Source: Metopolophium dirhodum
Lineage: Eukaryota > Arthropoda > Insecta > Hemiptera > Aphididae
Direction: 5' to 3'
Length of the DNA: 64,000 nucleotides
NCBI RefSeq assembly: GCF_019925205.1
Contig: NC_083566.1
Span: 4,216,001 to 4,280,000, forward strand
Positions 45,801-58,330 of this stretch are shown here, piece after piece. The position numbers and the translations under genes were made by a program. Under the pieces are notes generated by a model. It saw only the letters and a list, made by a program, of their open reading frames with translations, was not told the origin of the DNA and did no database searches. The first letter of the stretch is position 1, and each line of letters begins with the position of its first letter.

Positions 45801-48100
45801 ATATTTAGATAGAATCACAAATCACTAAGACATTTAGATTCATAGGATTCCTAGTCTAAAATCCTTGATTTCAAACTACACAAAAAAGACAATTATACAA
45901 TACATATTATGTCCAGTGGTATATTATATTATATACATACACACATACATACATACAATTTGTCAATATAAAAATATTGAAACAATTCAACGGGACAAAA
46001 TATTTTTGGGGGGCCCGAGAAGGGTACTGGTGGTTTCTGGCAGTGTAAACTAAAAAATAAAATCCAGCGAAAATAAAAAAAATGAGGCGGAATTTTTTAT
46101 GTTTTTTGACTGCTGTAAGAACCACTTATGAGGAACGTTGTATTAAATATTAAATATTTTGTACCAACAAATAAAAATTGTATCATACATAATATAATAT
46201 TACACAATGATTGTTTTAATTTTGATTCCTCTGAAATACAAACTAGATCCACTTTTCTACCAGAAACCACCCGCAAAGTTAAATATTGAAACATTTTTAC
46301 TACTGCTCCAAACAAAAAGCGATGACTGATGATGGACACAGACAAATAAAACTATTGTAAATCCAATACATTCACCGCCTTGCTCAGTAACTAAAAATAA
46401 CAGAATTCACCATTTTTTTAGTTAAAAATAAATATTAAAATGTTTCTTATATATGTATACTGATACTAACTTTGGACGATACAAATGTGCGATATATTTT
46501 ATTTCTACTCAATCTTATGATGTTTTTTTTTAATGTGGTAAAATATTATGTAAGTTTACTAACATTAACATATTAATATTATTTACACATTTATATTTCA
46601 TAATGAATGTGAATAAATTGATGGTTACCGCTGGGAATTTTATAAAGAAAAAAATAATTCAACTATCACGGTTCACGAGTCAATTAATTTCCTCGTTATA
46701 ATATCCTAACAACCAGTACCTAATACTATTTTCATTAGCCACCAAACCTAATAATGCTATTTTTTGTATCGCAGAATTCCAACAGGCATACTATGCCAAG
46801 CTATATACGTTCAATATTATTGTTGGGAACGAGGTCTTCTGACGTGAATAGGAAACAGGAAACTTTGTAATATCTTCTTATATAATAAAATCATGCCAAA
46901 TTGGTTGCTTCATGTTTCATATTGCAGAAAGTGACGTAGAGACAATTCGCTGAACACATTAATCCCCATTAATTGTAAATTATTGATAAGTCATCTAATA
47001 AAATATACCTACGACGTTTCCCTTAAGACAGAATGGGAATAATTTTAGATATTTACTTCCTAGGTGCCTATTTAAACACATAAGAAACATCAGAATAAAA
47101 TTCTCAATTTTGGAAATTAATAAATTATTCATAAATGTTCGTATAATCGGAAGAAAAGTATTTAAAACATCTAATTTTACGTTGCCTAGCTTAATAGTAC
47201 ATCTGCTTATTCTTGTATGATAAATATTATTTTTTATTTTAAGTATGCATTTTCATACCTACTTAGGACTTTTAGAGTACACGGATGCTGAGCAATAATA
47301 TATATTGTAGGTAACTGTGTTCTGTTCAAATTCTTTCATCGTAAGAACAAAATTGGTTTTATATGTCAAATAAAGTTTTATAAACTACTTATCTCATGAC
47401 TTCGCAATGCATTATGCCGTGTTTTTTGGTGTACCTACATTCATATTAATATTATGTAGGTCCGTAACAAAATACTGGTTACGGGTTAACTTCAAATTAA
47501 ATGTATTTCAAATCGAGCGACATGATCATTTGTGAAAGTTTTTTGGTGTAGGTAGATATAAGCTTTATACTTTTTCAAATTTTGTAAACTCGTATCGTAA
47601 ATAAAAATAAAAATATTATTATAAAGAACGTATAGGCTGCAGTGTGCTATGATCTTTTTGTGACATTTATCACGTATTCAATGTGTATAAAACAATAATA
47701 ATAATGATAAAATGTGTTTATGCGTCTTATACGCCGCGTCACATGATGGATTTAGAACGGAAATATTAAATTCGATGTTGTTTGAACAAAATGTAAGCAC
47801 GTTGTTTGAACCAAAATTTTTTTGACACGAACTACTCGACAGCAGCGGCGGCTGCGACGGCGGCGTGATATTAATAATGTTTGAGAATTCAGGAGGAATT
47901 AAAATAATAAAATGCGTGAGGAAATCGTATATAACTGCCACGAGTTATTTGGAGTATTTACTGTTAGTATTTATATATTATATATGCTTGTACGTAAATT
48001 GCGTATACATTATGTATTATATACACAGACATTATATTATTATGTTTTTTTTTTCGTCGTACACACCATAAAATATCGTAAATTATGTTAAAAGTCCGTC
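45801..48100. other. Intergenic stretch with a weak inverted repeat
   Basis: CTGGTGGTTTCTGG near 46027-46040 is repeated in inverted form near 46259-46272. Overlapping minus-strand frames of 72-87 codons (45907-46125, 46097-46345, 47678-47941) match nothing known. A short CGG/GCG-rich patch lies at 47840-47870. Confidence 0.45.
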
Positions 48101-48530
48101 AGGGGAATAACTCGTTTTTAAACCTATATCCACGTTAGTATTCCGATATAAGTCCTGCCCTCGACTCCTCGGTAATCCCAGATCCGAAATGGCCAACCGT
48201 CGGAGGCGGTGGTGTAAGCAACGGTGGCGGGAGCACGGGGACGGATACATTTAATACTTAATATTATACATTTTTTATGGTCTATTATTTTCTCTACGGG
48301 CCGATATAAACGTTTCGGCGCGAAAATCCGTTAATAAATAACGTTCGCGGGCCGTGGGGTTGCGACGGAGGGTTGTGAGGCGGAGGGCGGGTGGAATATT
48401 TTTGGCGCAAAACCCATTTTTATGGTCCAACCCAAAAATTGGCGCGGGGGTACTGCACATCGGAGTCGTGCAGATTTATTGACATGCACGTACGCACACA
48501 CGACAATATTATATAATGTACCAAAATATG
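48101..48530. promoter_or_regulatory. CpG-rich block, possible promoter
   Basis: Strong local rise in G+C and CpG (for example GGCGCGAAAATCCG and CGCGGGCCGTGG), then abrupt return to A+T-rich DNA. The small frames present are composition effects. It lies just upstream of the local duplication at 48590-49496, which could then be transcribed sequence. That link is inference. Confidence 0.35.
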
Positions 48531-48589
48531 TAAATATATTATAATATTAATATTATTATTATTATTATATATACATTCACGAGCGCGCA

Positions 48590-49015
48590 CTACTCCAAAC
48601 TGCAGCATTGGTCGCATAGATTCTGGTTGGTTTCGTTTAAAACCAAAAGAAATCCGTTCTGCCAATCAAACTCCATTAAGTGGAGTTCGTTGGAGATGCC
48701 AAGCTGTGTGTGATGTACGTAAACAGCGCTAGTTGATGTATATAGTGGATGATCTGGGAGAGAATACCGCGCGATATTTGACCCAGACGAGTGGTCTGCA
48801 GCAATGGATACTATATGTGATTTGGCGTAGAGAAGGATTGTATTATAGTACTTTACATCTATACTATATATGTACCGAAGTATGAATGTGTTCAATAACC
48901 GTAAAAAGGGATTCAGTCAACAACGTGGCCACGACGTTCAAAGGCTGGTTGTGATGGTGGCCCGATGAGTTGCTACAGCATGGCATTGTGCAATAAAATG
49001 TGACTTAAAAAAAAA
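48590..49015 (+). repeat. Local duplication, copy 1
   Basis: Two blocks (48592-48720 and 48880-49015) align with copy 2 at 49211-49345 and 49370-49496 in order and orientation, at roughly 70-80% identity by eye. Copy 1 carries about 160 bp extra between the blocks. It can fold 7-bp hairpins at 48627-48646 and 48669-48687 and a 5-bp stem at 48922-48938. It ends in CAATAAAATGTGACTTAAAAAAAAA, resembling a polyadenylated 3' end. Confidence 0.6.
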
Positions 49016-49210
49016 TTATATTACCCGGTGGCCGGTATAGATTCGTACTATGTCAAACTCAACGTCGATATATACGTTATCTCGAACTTAATTCAAATCA
49101 CCTTTCAATAGTATTAATATTACATTATAAGACTAGATATCTCGAACTTTTTTCTGTTTCCCTTGAGTTTTGACATGTCAAACGTTTCTCATACAGTTTC
49201 ACTATATCAC

Positions 49211-49496
49211 CCGTCCAAACTTCAGCCATTGGCCGTAGGAACTCGGGTTTGTTTCGGCGCTGCAGTTTGAAACCCGAGAAATCTATTCTACCGATCAAAA
49301 CCCTTTTAAAGGAAGTTGTTTGGTCACGAAGGTATGTGTGATTTATGCAAATTTATAATCATAATTTATGACGTTTGAATGTGTTTAACGACCATCAAAA
49401 GGAAATCAGTTATCAACGTCGTTGCGACATTCAAAGGTTGGTTGTTAAAAACATTCAAACGTGCTGCGATGTGTGCAAAAAATACGACTTGAATAA
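49211..49496 (+). repeat. Local duplication, copy 2
   Basis: Diverged partner of 48590-49015. A 9-bp perfect stem (49242-49250 with 49270-49278) lies where copy 1 has its first hairpin, and a stem at 49415-49431 lies in exact register with the third hairpin of copy 1. An extra piece of about 10 bp sits in the first loop. In-frame stops differ between copies, which argues against conserved protein coding. Confidence 0.6.
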
Positions 49497-49632
49497 AAAT
49501 ACGAATATATAAAAATATTATTTATTTTTATTTAACAATTTCCTGTTCTTTTGGCCTATATTATTATGGTATTATAGGCACGCAGTATAAATACATTTTT
49601 AAAGGTATTTGAAGTTTAGATTCTTGTGTAAT

Positions 49633-49665
49633 TGTGTGTGTGTGTGTGTGTGTTTGTGTGTGTGC
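49633..49665 (+). repeat. (GT)n microsatellite
   Basis: About 16 GT units with a TT interruption. Confidence 0.9.
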
Positions 49666-52600
49666 GTACATGCGCATGTATCATGCTACTCTGGTTCGCC
49701 CAAGGTCTTTTGTTTGTTATTATCAACACTGACCCATTCGACACGAGAGTGTAGTTTAGACCCCAAGTGTACTACCCGTGATTTTTCAGCAGTGTTTTAA
49801 AGTACAACAAATTATAATTGTTGTAGTAGCTTTTCATCATTATGCGAGATATATTGCCTATATTATTATGTATCATATTTATGTTTCAGCAATTGTAAAA
49901 AATCGGTCTTCTCAAAAGTGGAATTTCTGCTCAAAAACATGATTACAGACAACAACACATAATTGTAATAAAAAAAAATTATACTCCTCATCGATTTTGA
50001 TCAGAATCTTAAAAATAGTAAAAAAGCATAACTCTCAAAGTAGCAAATGACCAACTCTAAGAATTATTTTATGTATTTTAAAGTAAAAGTTTCCAAAAAA
50101 TATTTTGAATCCTATCTTAGTGTGGTCACTATTAGAAGTACATATTATGGACATACTATTATTATCAAAGTACATTATAATAATTGCTATGGTTTTTTTT
50201 TCTTTGAAAAGTAAACTTCAATACCGAATTTATGAAACAACAGTTTGAAGATTATCATACAAAAGGCATTGTTTCGGTTTGGATTTATTTGTGACAATCA
50301 GTGTATTTTAAAAAATATATATAAATAAAATATTTTCGAGACCAGTGGTTTTTTATTAAATGTCAAACGTTTAATTTATGCCAAAATAAATGAAAAGAAA
50401 TAAAAAAAATATGGCCGGAGCAGAAAAGACAAAAAAGTGAAAAAATAAATAAATATCTTTAGATCCCAGTTATGTTTGAATACCAAAGGTGTGGCACTGG
50501 TTTAGGAAAACTTTATTTTTCCACTGGCGCTAATAGCATTTTCCCCACTCGCGTTTCTAATAATATATTTTAATGAAATACCAGCTCCTCGATTGTCACT
50601 GAATAATAATATCCAATTCGATTATAAAATCCTAATTTAAAAGTTTCTCTGCGTATTATCTCTGGATATTTTACTACTCCTCTTGACAAATACGATGATA
50701 TACCAAAACCTTCGACGTTCAATAAATATGAAATGTTCTTAAAAAAATCTGGATAATAATTGCTTTGGCTTTATCGCTTCTCGATTACTTGAAAGCTGTG
50801 TAACAGGACAAACGACAACGCCACGCCATGGTGAATTTTAACTGAAAACAACTTTAAAATAAAAATGCAATTTGACAATCGATTGTTGGGTGTTTCGTCC
50901 ACAATGAAGACGACGATAAAACTTATTGAAGAGAAAACTAGCAATGAGATGACATTTTTTTTAAGCGTAACAAATATCGGCAGCGTTTATGAATCCATTC
51001 GAGTAAAAATCAATACCATTTTTTATCGTTTGACCGTGGCCGTCGTCGATTGCTGTTATTTCAATTATTAAATACATCAATATCCATTAGCCGAAAACAA
51101 TTTTTTGGATAGAGTTATTTCTCAAAAATGATAACGTTAAAATCCCGTTGATGGGCCGGAAAAATTAAAAAAAAAACTAAGTTTCAAATATAACTTTTCA
51201 ACATGCTTAATTAATACAAGGCTCGCTTATAATAATGTATTAGGCACTACTTGTGTGGCCATGTAACATTTTGCTTTCAAGTGTAATTATCGTCCTGGAG
51301 AATGAGCAAATTAAATTATATAAAAAGGTATTCAGTTGATCAGAATGTGATGGCCAATGGGTTATAATAATTAAAGCTTAAATTAATAATAATTCAAAAT
51401 GTCAGTGAAAAAATGCCCTAAATAATGTAATTACGTACCCTTTTATGGACTGACATTTTAGTTAACATGACACTTCGTATAAAAACAAATTCTAAAAATA
51501 ATATTCTATACTTAAATTATCAAATAGATATTTATAATATTTATCGTGTTGTTTTACGTTAAATATATTTATAATTTTAGTTCACATATCTACATTACAT
51601 TAATATTAATTAATATTATAATAAAATATAATATAAAAAACCTTGACTATTCATTATTATTTTCTGTTAATTGCGTTTTATATAAAAAAACCTGCTAGAC
51701 TTAACTCGGAATGGTTTTTTTTTAAATGGTATATTATATTAATTTCTCATTATTTTTAGGTATATGAATATAATTTTCCAATGATATATACAAAAATGTA
51801 TTACATTATAATAATTTAAATGACACGAGTCATTAAACTAATTACTACCAAACACGATCTTGTCCAGACTTGGTTTTTTTACAGATATTTACACATGCTA
51901 ATAATATTTATTTGGTTGAGGTTCGAAGTTGTTAGTTGTATTTAGGAGAATAACGCAATATTTATCGTAATATTTCACAAAACTAAGTACCAAAAAAATA
52001 AGCAACGCAATTATAATGTAGTGAATTTGTCTATCTATAGTGCCGTATTATCTTATACTACATTTTAATTATTATTTTAATAATAAGCATTCATCATTTT
52101 CTATTATGTAATTCTTAGTCTTAAACCATAATTTAAGATTAAAATATAATACATTTTTATAATTTAAGTGAACTGTCATATTTTTCTTACAGGGGTATAA
52201 TTTTTATAATTTTATGTTCTTATTGTTTGATGTAACCTTTTATACAAGGAATGAGTGCTTAAAAAGTTTCTATAATCAGTTTTTCAATCATACATTTTTC
52301 ATTTATGTACAAACTAACAAACTATGAAACAATGTGAAATTTAAAATTTTTTAATAACACCTTTGTTTATGATTTTGTTACATAGAAAATAAAACCCATT
52401 ATTTTTTTAATAATAAAATATATTATTATATCTTTACATTTTATGACTATATTTTAAATTTTAATTACGTGAAATGTAAAATTTTTGATTTTAAAAATGT
52501 ATGTAGTATAGACTAAGGGTTTATGTTAATTATTATGTTTTTCATAAACGATTACATTTAATGAAAAAAAAATTTTATGTCATAAGCAATGTTATGATTT

Positions 52601-53432
52601 GATTTATTATAATTTAAATTTAAGATATAAGGATACGAAGTTATGAAAATTTAATCTTAGAATATCATGACCACAATTTTATATTTAATACATTTTATAA
52701 TCCTTCCGGATTAATAATCATTCATATCATCAACATATACATTAATGCTCTATAATAAAATTAAAAACAACTTTGTTTAAATCATTTTGTTTTCGAATTC
52801 CGTGGTTTATCACTGCTTTTAGGTTAACAATCCTAAACTACTACTATTTTGTTCTGATCTTATTCAATTGACACAAGTTTCCAAAACTAGGTATGGTTTT
52901 TAAATTAAACTTTTTAAATTGTATTATATTTAAAGTATATGTTTTTGATTGTATATTAAACTCATATAATAATATTGTAATATGAACAATAACAATTAAT
53001 AAAAACTCAAATTTCAGTTACATAAAATACACAAACAATAATATGAGTTATTGTGCTTTAATTCAGCTTATAGGATATTATTACATTATTTGTCATTGAT
53101 GTGATGGAAAATATAAAATATATTATAATATTAGAGGAATGGGTAAATTGTATAGGTACATGGAAAAAACTTCTAGAGGCTTAGCTTACAATTCAATATT
53201 TTATTGTCTACGTACGTTATTGAAAAAGTTTTATTATTAATAGCACATAATGCTAAACTTGCATAATTCACTCAAAATATAAAATGTATTGTACGAAAAA
53301 TAGTTTATTATCAAGACCTCTTAAGCTTAGACATTTATGCTGTTGAAAGAAATAGAGTGCTCGCAAAAGTACATTTTGTGTGTATAGTTGGTTTTATTTA
53401 AAGTTTTAACACACACACATACACACGCACAC

Positions 53433-53468
<36 letters not shown>

Positions 53469-55075
53469 TCATATTGTCATATTGACCAAAGGAAACTTAT
53501 ATCCAAACATTTTTTTAAGTTGAAAAATTAGTTATTTAAATTGTATTTTAACAATACATTTTCAATTTCAAGTTTTAAAGTGAATTATTTATTACTAAAT
53601 GATTTATTTTGTAATGGAAAATGTCGAAAAATAAAAGAAACGTTGAATATGATATTTATTGATATTTATTTATTTATTCATTACCCTAATGAATTTAAAA
53701 GTAAATGATATACCTATTTATATTTTATACCCACTCCATTTAAATTTTGCACATCGAACACTGTAATCACAATACATATAGAAATAAAAACAAATTAGAG
53801 TAAAGCGTACACTGTTCTGGTAAACTACATTCCACTATGTATTCATATAATGTACATTAACGTAATACCATCAAATTATATAGTTGCTGATTAACTTGAA
53901 AAGTTTATGAGTTTTAGTATAATATGCAATTATAATTTATAACAAGTGGAAGAGGAACAACGGCTCTCACTACTAAAAAAATAATGGTCAAAGATGTGTC
54001 ATAACATAAAAGTTATACAATTATATTATAATGAGAGTCAAACAGTTATTTGATGCTTTCCGCTGAATTAAGTGAAGATTTTTTAAACAATAATAATTAT
54101 GCTTATAACAGACAATTCTTTTAAATTAATGATCAATAATGGAAAAATATTATAATGTGGGGTTAATCTAATTATGTTAGCAAAAAACATAATATAAATG
54201 ACACTTGTAGTCACACAAGAAGTTTTATGATCATTAAAAAAGTTTATACTTTATACGATTAAAAAATAAAATGTACCTACCTATCTACAATAAATTTATT
54301 TTTGATTGTACACATTTTATTCTTCATTGGGATACATGTGTGTTGTATAATACTATTATAATTATAACTATTATCACTTATTATGGTTTGTGTGAACTAA
54401 AATTACATTTTGAAACGTACTATGAAGTAGGGTTAAGTATTTTTTTGCCAAGTAAATTCAAAGATACTTGTTTATTTATCTAAACATATTATATAGTTAA
54501 CTAGGTACCCTATAATAAATAATTTACATATTATGCTTAACATAATATTATAATATTAAACAATATTTTAGATGAATTGATTTATAAAATAGTGTGTGTA
54601 TTTATTTTTTAAATTTTTTAAATTAAAAAAATTGTTTTATTTTCTATATATGGTATAATTTTTAAAATATTTGACTTTTTAAAACTATTTATAGACATTT
54701 TAGATTTTTTTTAAATCTATATAAAACATTTTTGAACATTTAAGATAATGTTCCTTATAAGTTGTTATTAGTAGAATTAAAAAAAAATAATTAGCGTGAA
54801 TACATAATAATTCATATACATATAAAAATGCGAGATAAATTTATTATTGGAATAAAAAATACTTTTGTTATATATTTGGGATTTTAGTTGCAAGCAAAAC
54901 CTTTGTGGTGTTTCTAATATTTTTATAGGTACCTATTGTTAGTGTTATGCATTTATACATATTTGTTTGGATATTGAACGTCAAACGTCCATCCTTTATC
55001 AGCTAAAAAATTAAGTTTAAAAACTGAAATCATTGGTTTACAATTAATATCTTTATGGGATACACATACCCAAAA
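49666..55075. other. AT-rich stretch, nothing recognised
   Basis: Very A+T-rich, with frames of 70 codons or fewer. A (CA)n tract lies at 53408-53469. No RNA gene or element end supported. Confidence 0.5.
53408..53469 (+). repeat. (CA)n microsatellite, imperfect
   Basis: About 30 dinucleotides with scattered TA/CG/CT interruptions. Confidence 0.9.
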
Positions 55076-55220
55076 AAGGTATATTTTTTAAGTAGTCAAT
55101 TTGACCGGTAACTTGCGTCCCGTTTGCGCAAGCTATATAATTATTATCGATATTATCTATTACAATCACTAAAATCGATAGTTCATAAACTGTACTGTAT
55201 TTATTAATTTTTTTTAAGGT

Positions 55221-55412
55221 ATGGAAAAATTGTGTAGTTCTCAATTAGTCGCGATTAATGGTTTTTATATAATTGATAGTTATAAGTTTGGATATCATAA
55301 AACTTTAAGGAATAACAATTTTCGATGGAAGTGTACGAATAAAAGTTGTATGAAACTAGATGTTCATGACAATTTAATAAGTGATCCTACTTCACATACT
55401 CCATATCAATAA
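55221..55412 (+). pseudogene. FLYWCH zinc-finger fragment, 63 aa
   Basis: The frame contains LVAINGFYIIDSYKFGYHKT, an aromatic-W-x-C block (RWKC at residues 38-41) and a second Cys (C46), the arrangement of a FLYWCH finger. The expected terminal His-x-His is reduced to a single His (SHTPYQ) before the stop. No MULE catalytic domain follows. It may be the first exon of a decayed MULE transposase. Confidence 0.55.
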
Positions 55413-55570
55413 TTTACAATTTACTATTACTACAATTTGTCATGAATTTTTATATTGTTAATATTATTATTACCATAAATATCATGACATATACATTTTT
55501 TTTTATTTAATATACCTACTTCTATATTATAAATTCAAATAAACATCAATGTATTTTTTTTAATTTTAAT

Positions 55571-56071
55571 TTTGATATCCCGACCGCTCAAAATGTCCGT
55601 TACCTAGGCTTATGCCCAGATCGTCGACTCACGTGGGCTACCCACATACGTAACAAACGACTTGTACTAAATAATCGTCAAAGACAACTTCGCCTCCTCC
55701 TATCATCCAAACATCTCTCACTACACAATAAAATCCTCATGTACAAAGTACTCCTCAAACCTATCTGGTCCTACGGAATCCAACTCTGGGGTTCAGCCAA
55801 AGACTCCAATATAAACCGAATCCAAACATTTCAATCCAAATGCCTCAGGCAGATAACTAAAGCCCCTTTTTATGTTACAAATGATACCCTCCACAGGGAC
55901 CTCCTCATTCCGACAGTAAAAAACGTCGCCAAAACCCTATATAAACGTTTCCACCTTAAACTTTCAAATCATTGAAACCCTCTCATCCAAAACCTATCTT
56001 CCCGAACAATCCCGGGCGACCCTGGCCGACGTTTAAAGCGTAGCTGGTGCCGTGACCTACTAGTCGAATAG
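55571..56071 (+). pseudogene. 5'-truncated Jockey-type LINE ORF2, C-terminal part
   Basis: One frame runs from 55571 (FDIPTAQNVRYLGLCPDRRL) to a TAG at 56069-56071, interrupted by a single TGA at 55973-55975; the frame downstream of it still reads as family sequence (NPLIQNLSSRTIPGDPGRR, then WCRDLL). Recognisable Jockey-clade C-terminal blocks include YLG, TW--HI, KILMYKVLLKPIWSYGIQLWG and the terminal WCRDLL. Reverse-transcriptase and endonuclease domains are missing. A 3' UTR and a run of 14 A (56220-56233) follow. One stop in an otherwise open frame indicates a fairly recent copy. Confidence 0.85.
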
Positions 56072-56234
56072 TCCACCATCCTGTTATGAAGTGCTATTAA
56101 TGAATAGCTTCTTCTTCAAGCCAACCATGACCAATGCCCTATAATTGTATTACCCCTCCATTGTGCTTATTGTAATTATATTTTTATACAGATTGTACAA
56201 ATAAAAAACAAATATGACAAAAAAAAAAAAAAAT
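56072..56234 (+). mobile_element. LINE 3' UTR and poly(A) tail
   Basis: Sequence after the ORF2 stop, ending in a poly(A) run, which marks the 3' end of the truncated LINE inserted in plus orientation. Confidence 0.75.
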
Positions 56235-56385
56235 TTTTTATATCGATTATATTGATATTTTTTGGACGCAATTAGGTTATAAAAAAAGATATACCGGGAC
56301 GAAAATAGACTATGACCTTTTTCGAACCTTTTTTTGAGGGACGTAACTCACCTACTGATAATAATTTCGGACGCAAGTAGTATGC

Positions 56386-57364
56386 TCCCTTTTATGGTAC
56401 ATGCAGATTTTCAAAATAAAGTATCAGTATACGCTAGGTATATATATATTAGGTCAGCATATTTATGCCAACCAGCTTAAAACTAAAACCAATCAGCTTA
56501 CGTGGTTTAAATTGTGGCCTACATTTTTTAAATGAAATTATTGTGTTAAAACAATTAAAATATCATATATTTATATTTATATTATGTTGTAAAGACGTTT
56601 ACGCGTTTTAACAAAATATAAAGAATTAATCCTATTTGAATTAATTTGAATCATATAAGAACGTTATTTTATATTACCCATCTTCTTTTATTTTTATGGC
56701 CAAACATGGATACACGAAATAAAATTAAAATGTATAATCTTTTTCATGGGTTTATAGCTCATACGATAAACATAATATACATAGGTGCTACTGGTTTTAG
56801 TACCCCCCATTAAATTACATTATGATTTATTAACTGACCAGAGAATAGAGTAAGTAATAGAATGTATTAGTTTTATATATATAAACAAAAAAGTGATACA
56901 AATGTTTGCTTTAATAAAATGTATTAGGCTGTGATGCATAATACATAGGTATAGTACCAATTGTTGTTACAAAAGAAACGAACTACTTTTCTTAAGTTTA
57001 ACCAAACTAATAACAGTAAACCGTACTATAACAAAAAAATATCAATTTTAGATATTTTGTTGTAATAAAAAAAAAAAATAATAATAATAATTCGTAAGGA
57101 CTTGCAACTTTTTGCCAAATTGCCTATTATAATATTAATTTTTCTATAAACGATGGAATATACAAAATATTTAGAATAATTTCAAATTATTTATACCACG
57201 CACCAACCCATACGCCTTTCTATGGTATTTTGGTATTGATATATTATTATTTTATGTTAATAACAAGAATAAAATGTATGTTTTTTAGTTCGACCTACCA
57301 TATAAATAATAATATTATCGCCATACTATAAATTAGCTATATTATAAAAAAGTTATTAAATATT
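56386..57364. other. AT-rich stretch, nothing recognised
   Basis: No frame over 60 codons. Confidence 0.5.
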
Positions 57365-57500
57365 TCTAGAAATTAAGGGTGACACACAGTCTCAGCTTAA
57401 ATTGTTTATCGTATGCAACGATTTATCACTGATCTCAAAATTTAATTGTAATACAAAAACATTACAACAGTTGCCTATTTAATAAAGTTGTACATTCGAA
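57365..57500 (+). repeat. Dispersed aphid-type repeat, diverged copy
   Basis: 'gtatgcaacgatttatcactgatctcaaaatttaa' corresponds to the segment that reads '...catacaatatgatatatcattgagttcaaatttgac' at 59955-59995. Strongly diverged. Confidence 0.4.
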
Positions 57501-58261
57501 AGTTGAAACCACTATTATACAGACGAAGAATTTTTCTATCTTAAATCGGTTTTTTATATGTTATCTGCTATGTTTGACATATGACGTTCGAAATTCATAA
57601 AAATAATATAGAAAAGTTTCATTTTCTTTAGACATGTATTTTCATCCAATCCTTGATCAAGATTTAACTATAAAAATTAAACATTTTATACATTTTTAAC
57701 AACAAAATAATTTTCAAATTTCCACTATATTGACAAATGTTATCAAAATTTGAACGCCTAATGATAATACAAAAATCGTGATATGTATTTTAATATTTTA
57801 GCTATACCTAATTAAAAACGTTTAAGGATCCTCGTACTATATTTTTAAGCTTTTTGATTAAATGAAATTTTTCTATCAAAATGTATAGAAAAAAATTATT
57901 TATAAATGAACTTGTCAAATGTCTATAATTTATAAATAATTCAAAAGGAGTCAAAATATTTTGAAAATTATATCATACATAGAAAACACTAACATAAAAA
58001 TTCGGTGACAATTTAAAGTACTTATGTATCAAAATTCGTTTGTAAATAACAATAGAATAAGGAATCCATCGACTTTGTCAAAAACTGGTTTTATGTCAAT
58101 ATTCCCGCTTTCCCTAATTTTTTCCTAACAACTATTAGGAGTATAACTAGGTTATTATTACTTTTGACCCCACCAACCAGATTAACTTTTCTATTAAAAA
58201 AATATACTGAAGTTTAAAAATAATGCAATTTTCCTAGTATAAAGAGTGGCTCTATACCTAC
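57501..58261. other. AT-rich stretch, nothing recognised
   Basis: No open frame or structure that I can support. Confidence 0.5.
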
Positions 58262-58330
58262 ACAGAAAAAAATAAAACACACATCATTGTAAAATTAATA
58301 CATTGAGCAAAGCTCAGTATAAAATAGTTT
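58262..58330 (-). repeat. Dispersed aphid-type repeat, core in reverse
   Basis: 'ACACATCATTGTAAAATTAA' followed by 'TACATTGAGCAAAGCTCAGT' is the diverged reverse complement of the 101-170 core. Confidence 0.5.

Larger units (their letters stand above)
55100..56385. mobile_element. Possible FLYWCH-MULE relic next to or around a LINE
   Basis: Near the left edge the word AACTTGCGTCCCG (55111-55123) faces an inverted set of GGGACG-type words on the right (56265, 56297, 56339, 56369; steps 32, 42, 30), and a FLYWCH-like exon lies just inside the left edge. This layout recalls the MULE at 24877-27227. No target duplication was found and the transposase core is absent, so boundaries are approximate. 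A truncated LINE (55571-56234) fills most of the interior. Confidence 0.4.

Noticed and set aside
46020..46275. Inverted repeat CTGGTGGTTTCTGG as a transposon
   Set aside because: Arms are only about 13 bp, with no target duplication or continued end similarity. Left as a weak repeat.
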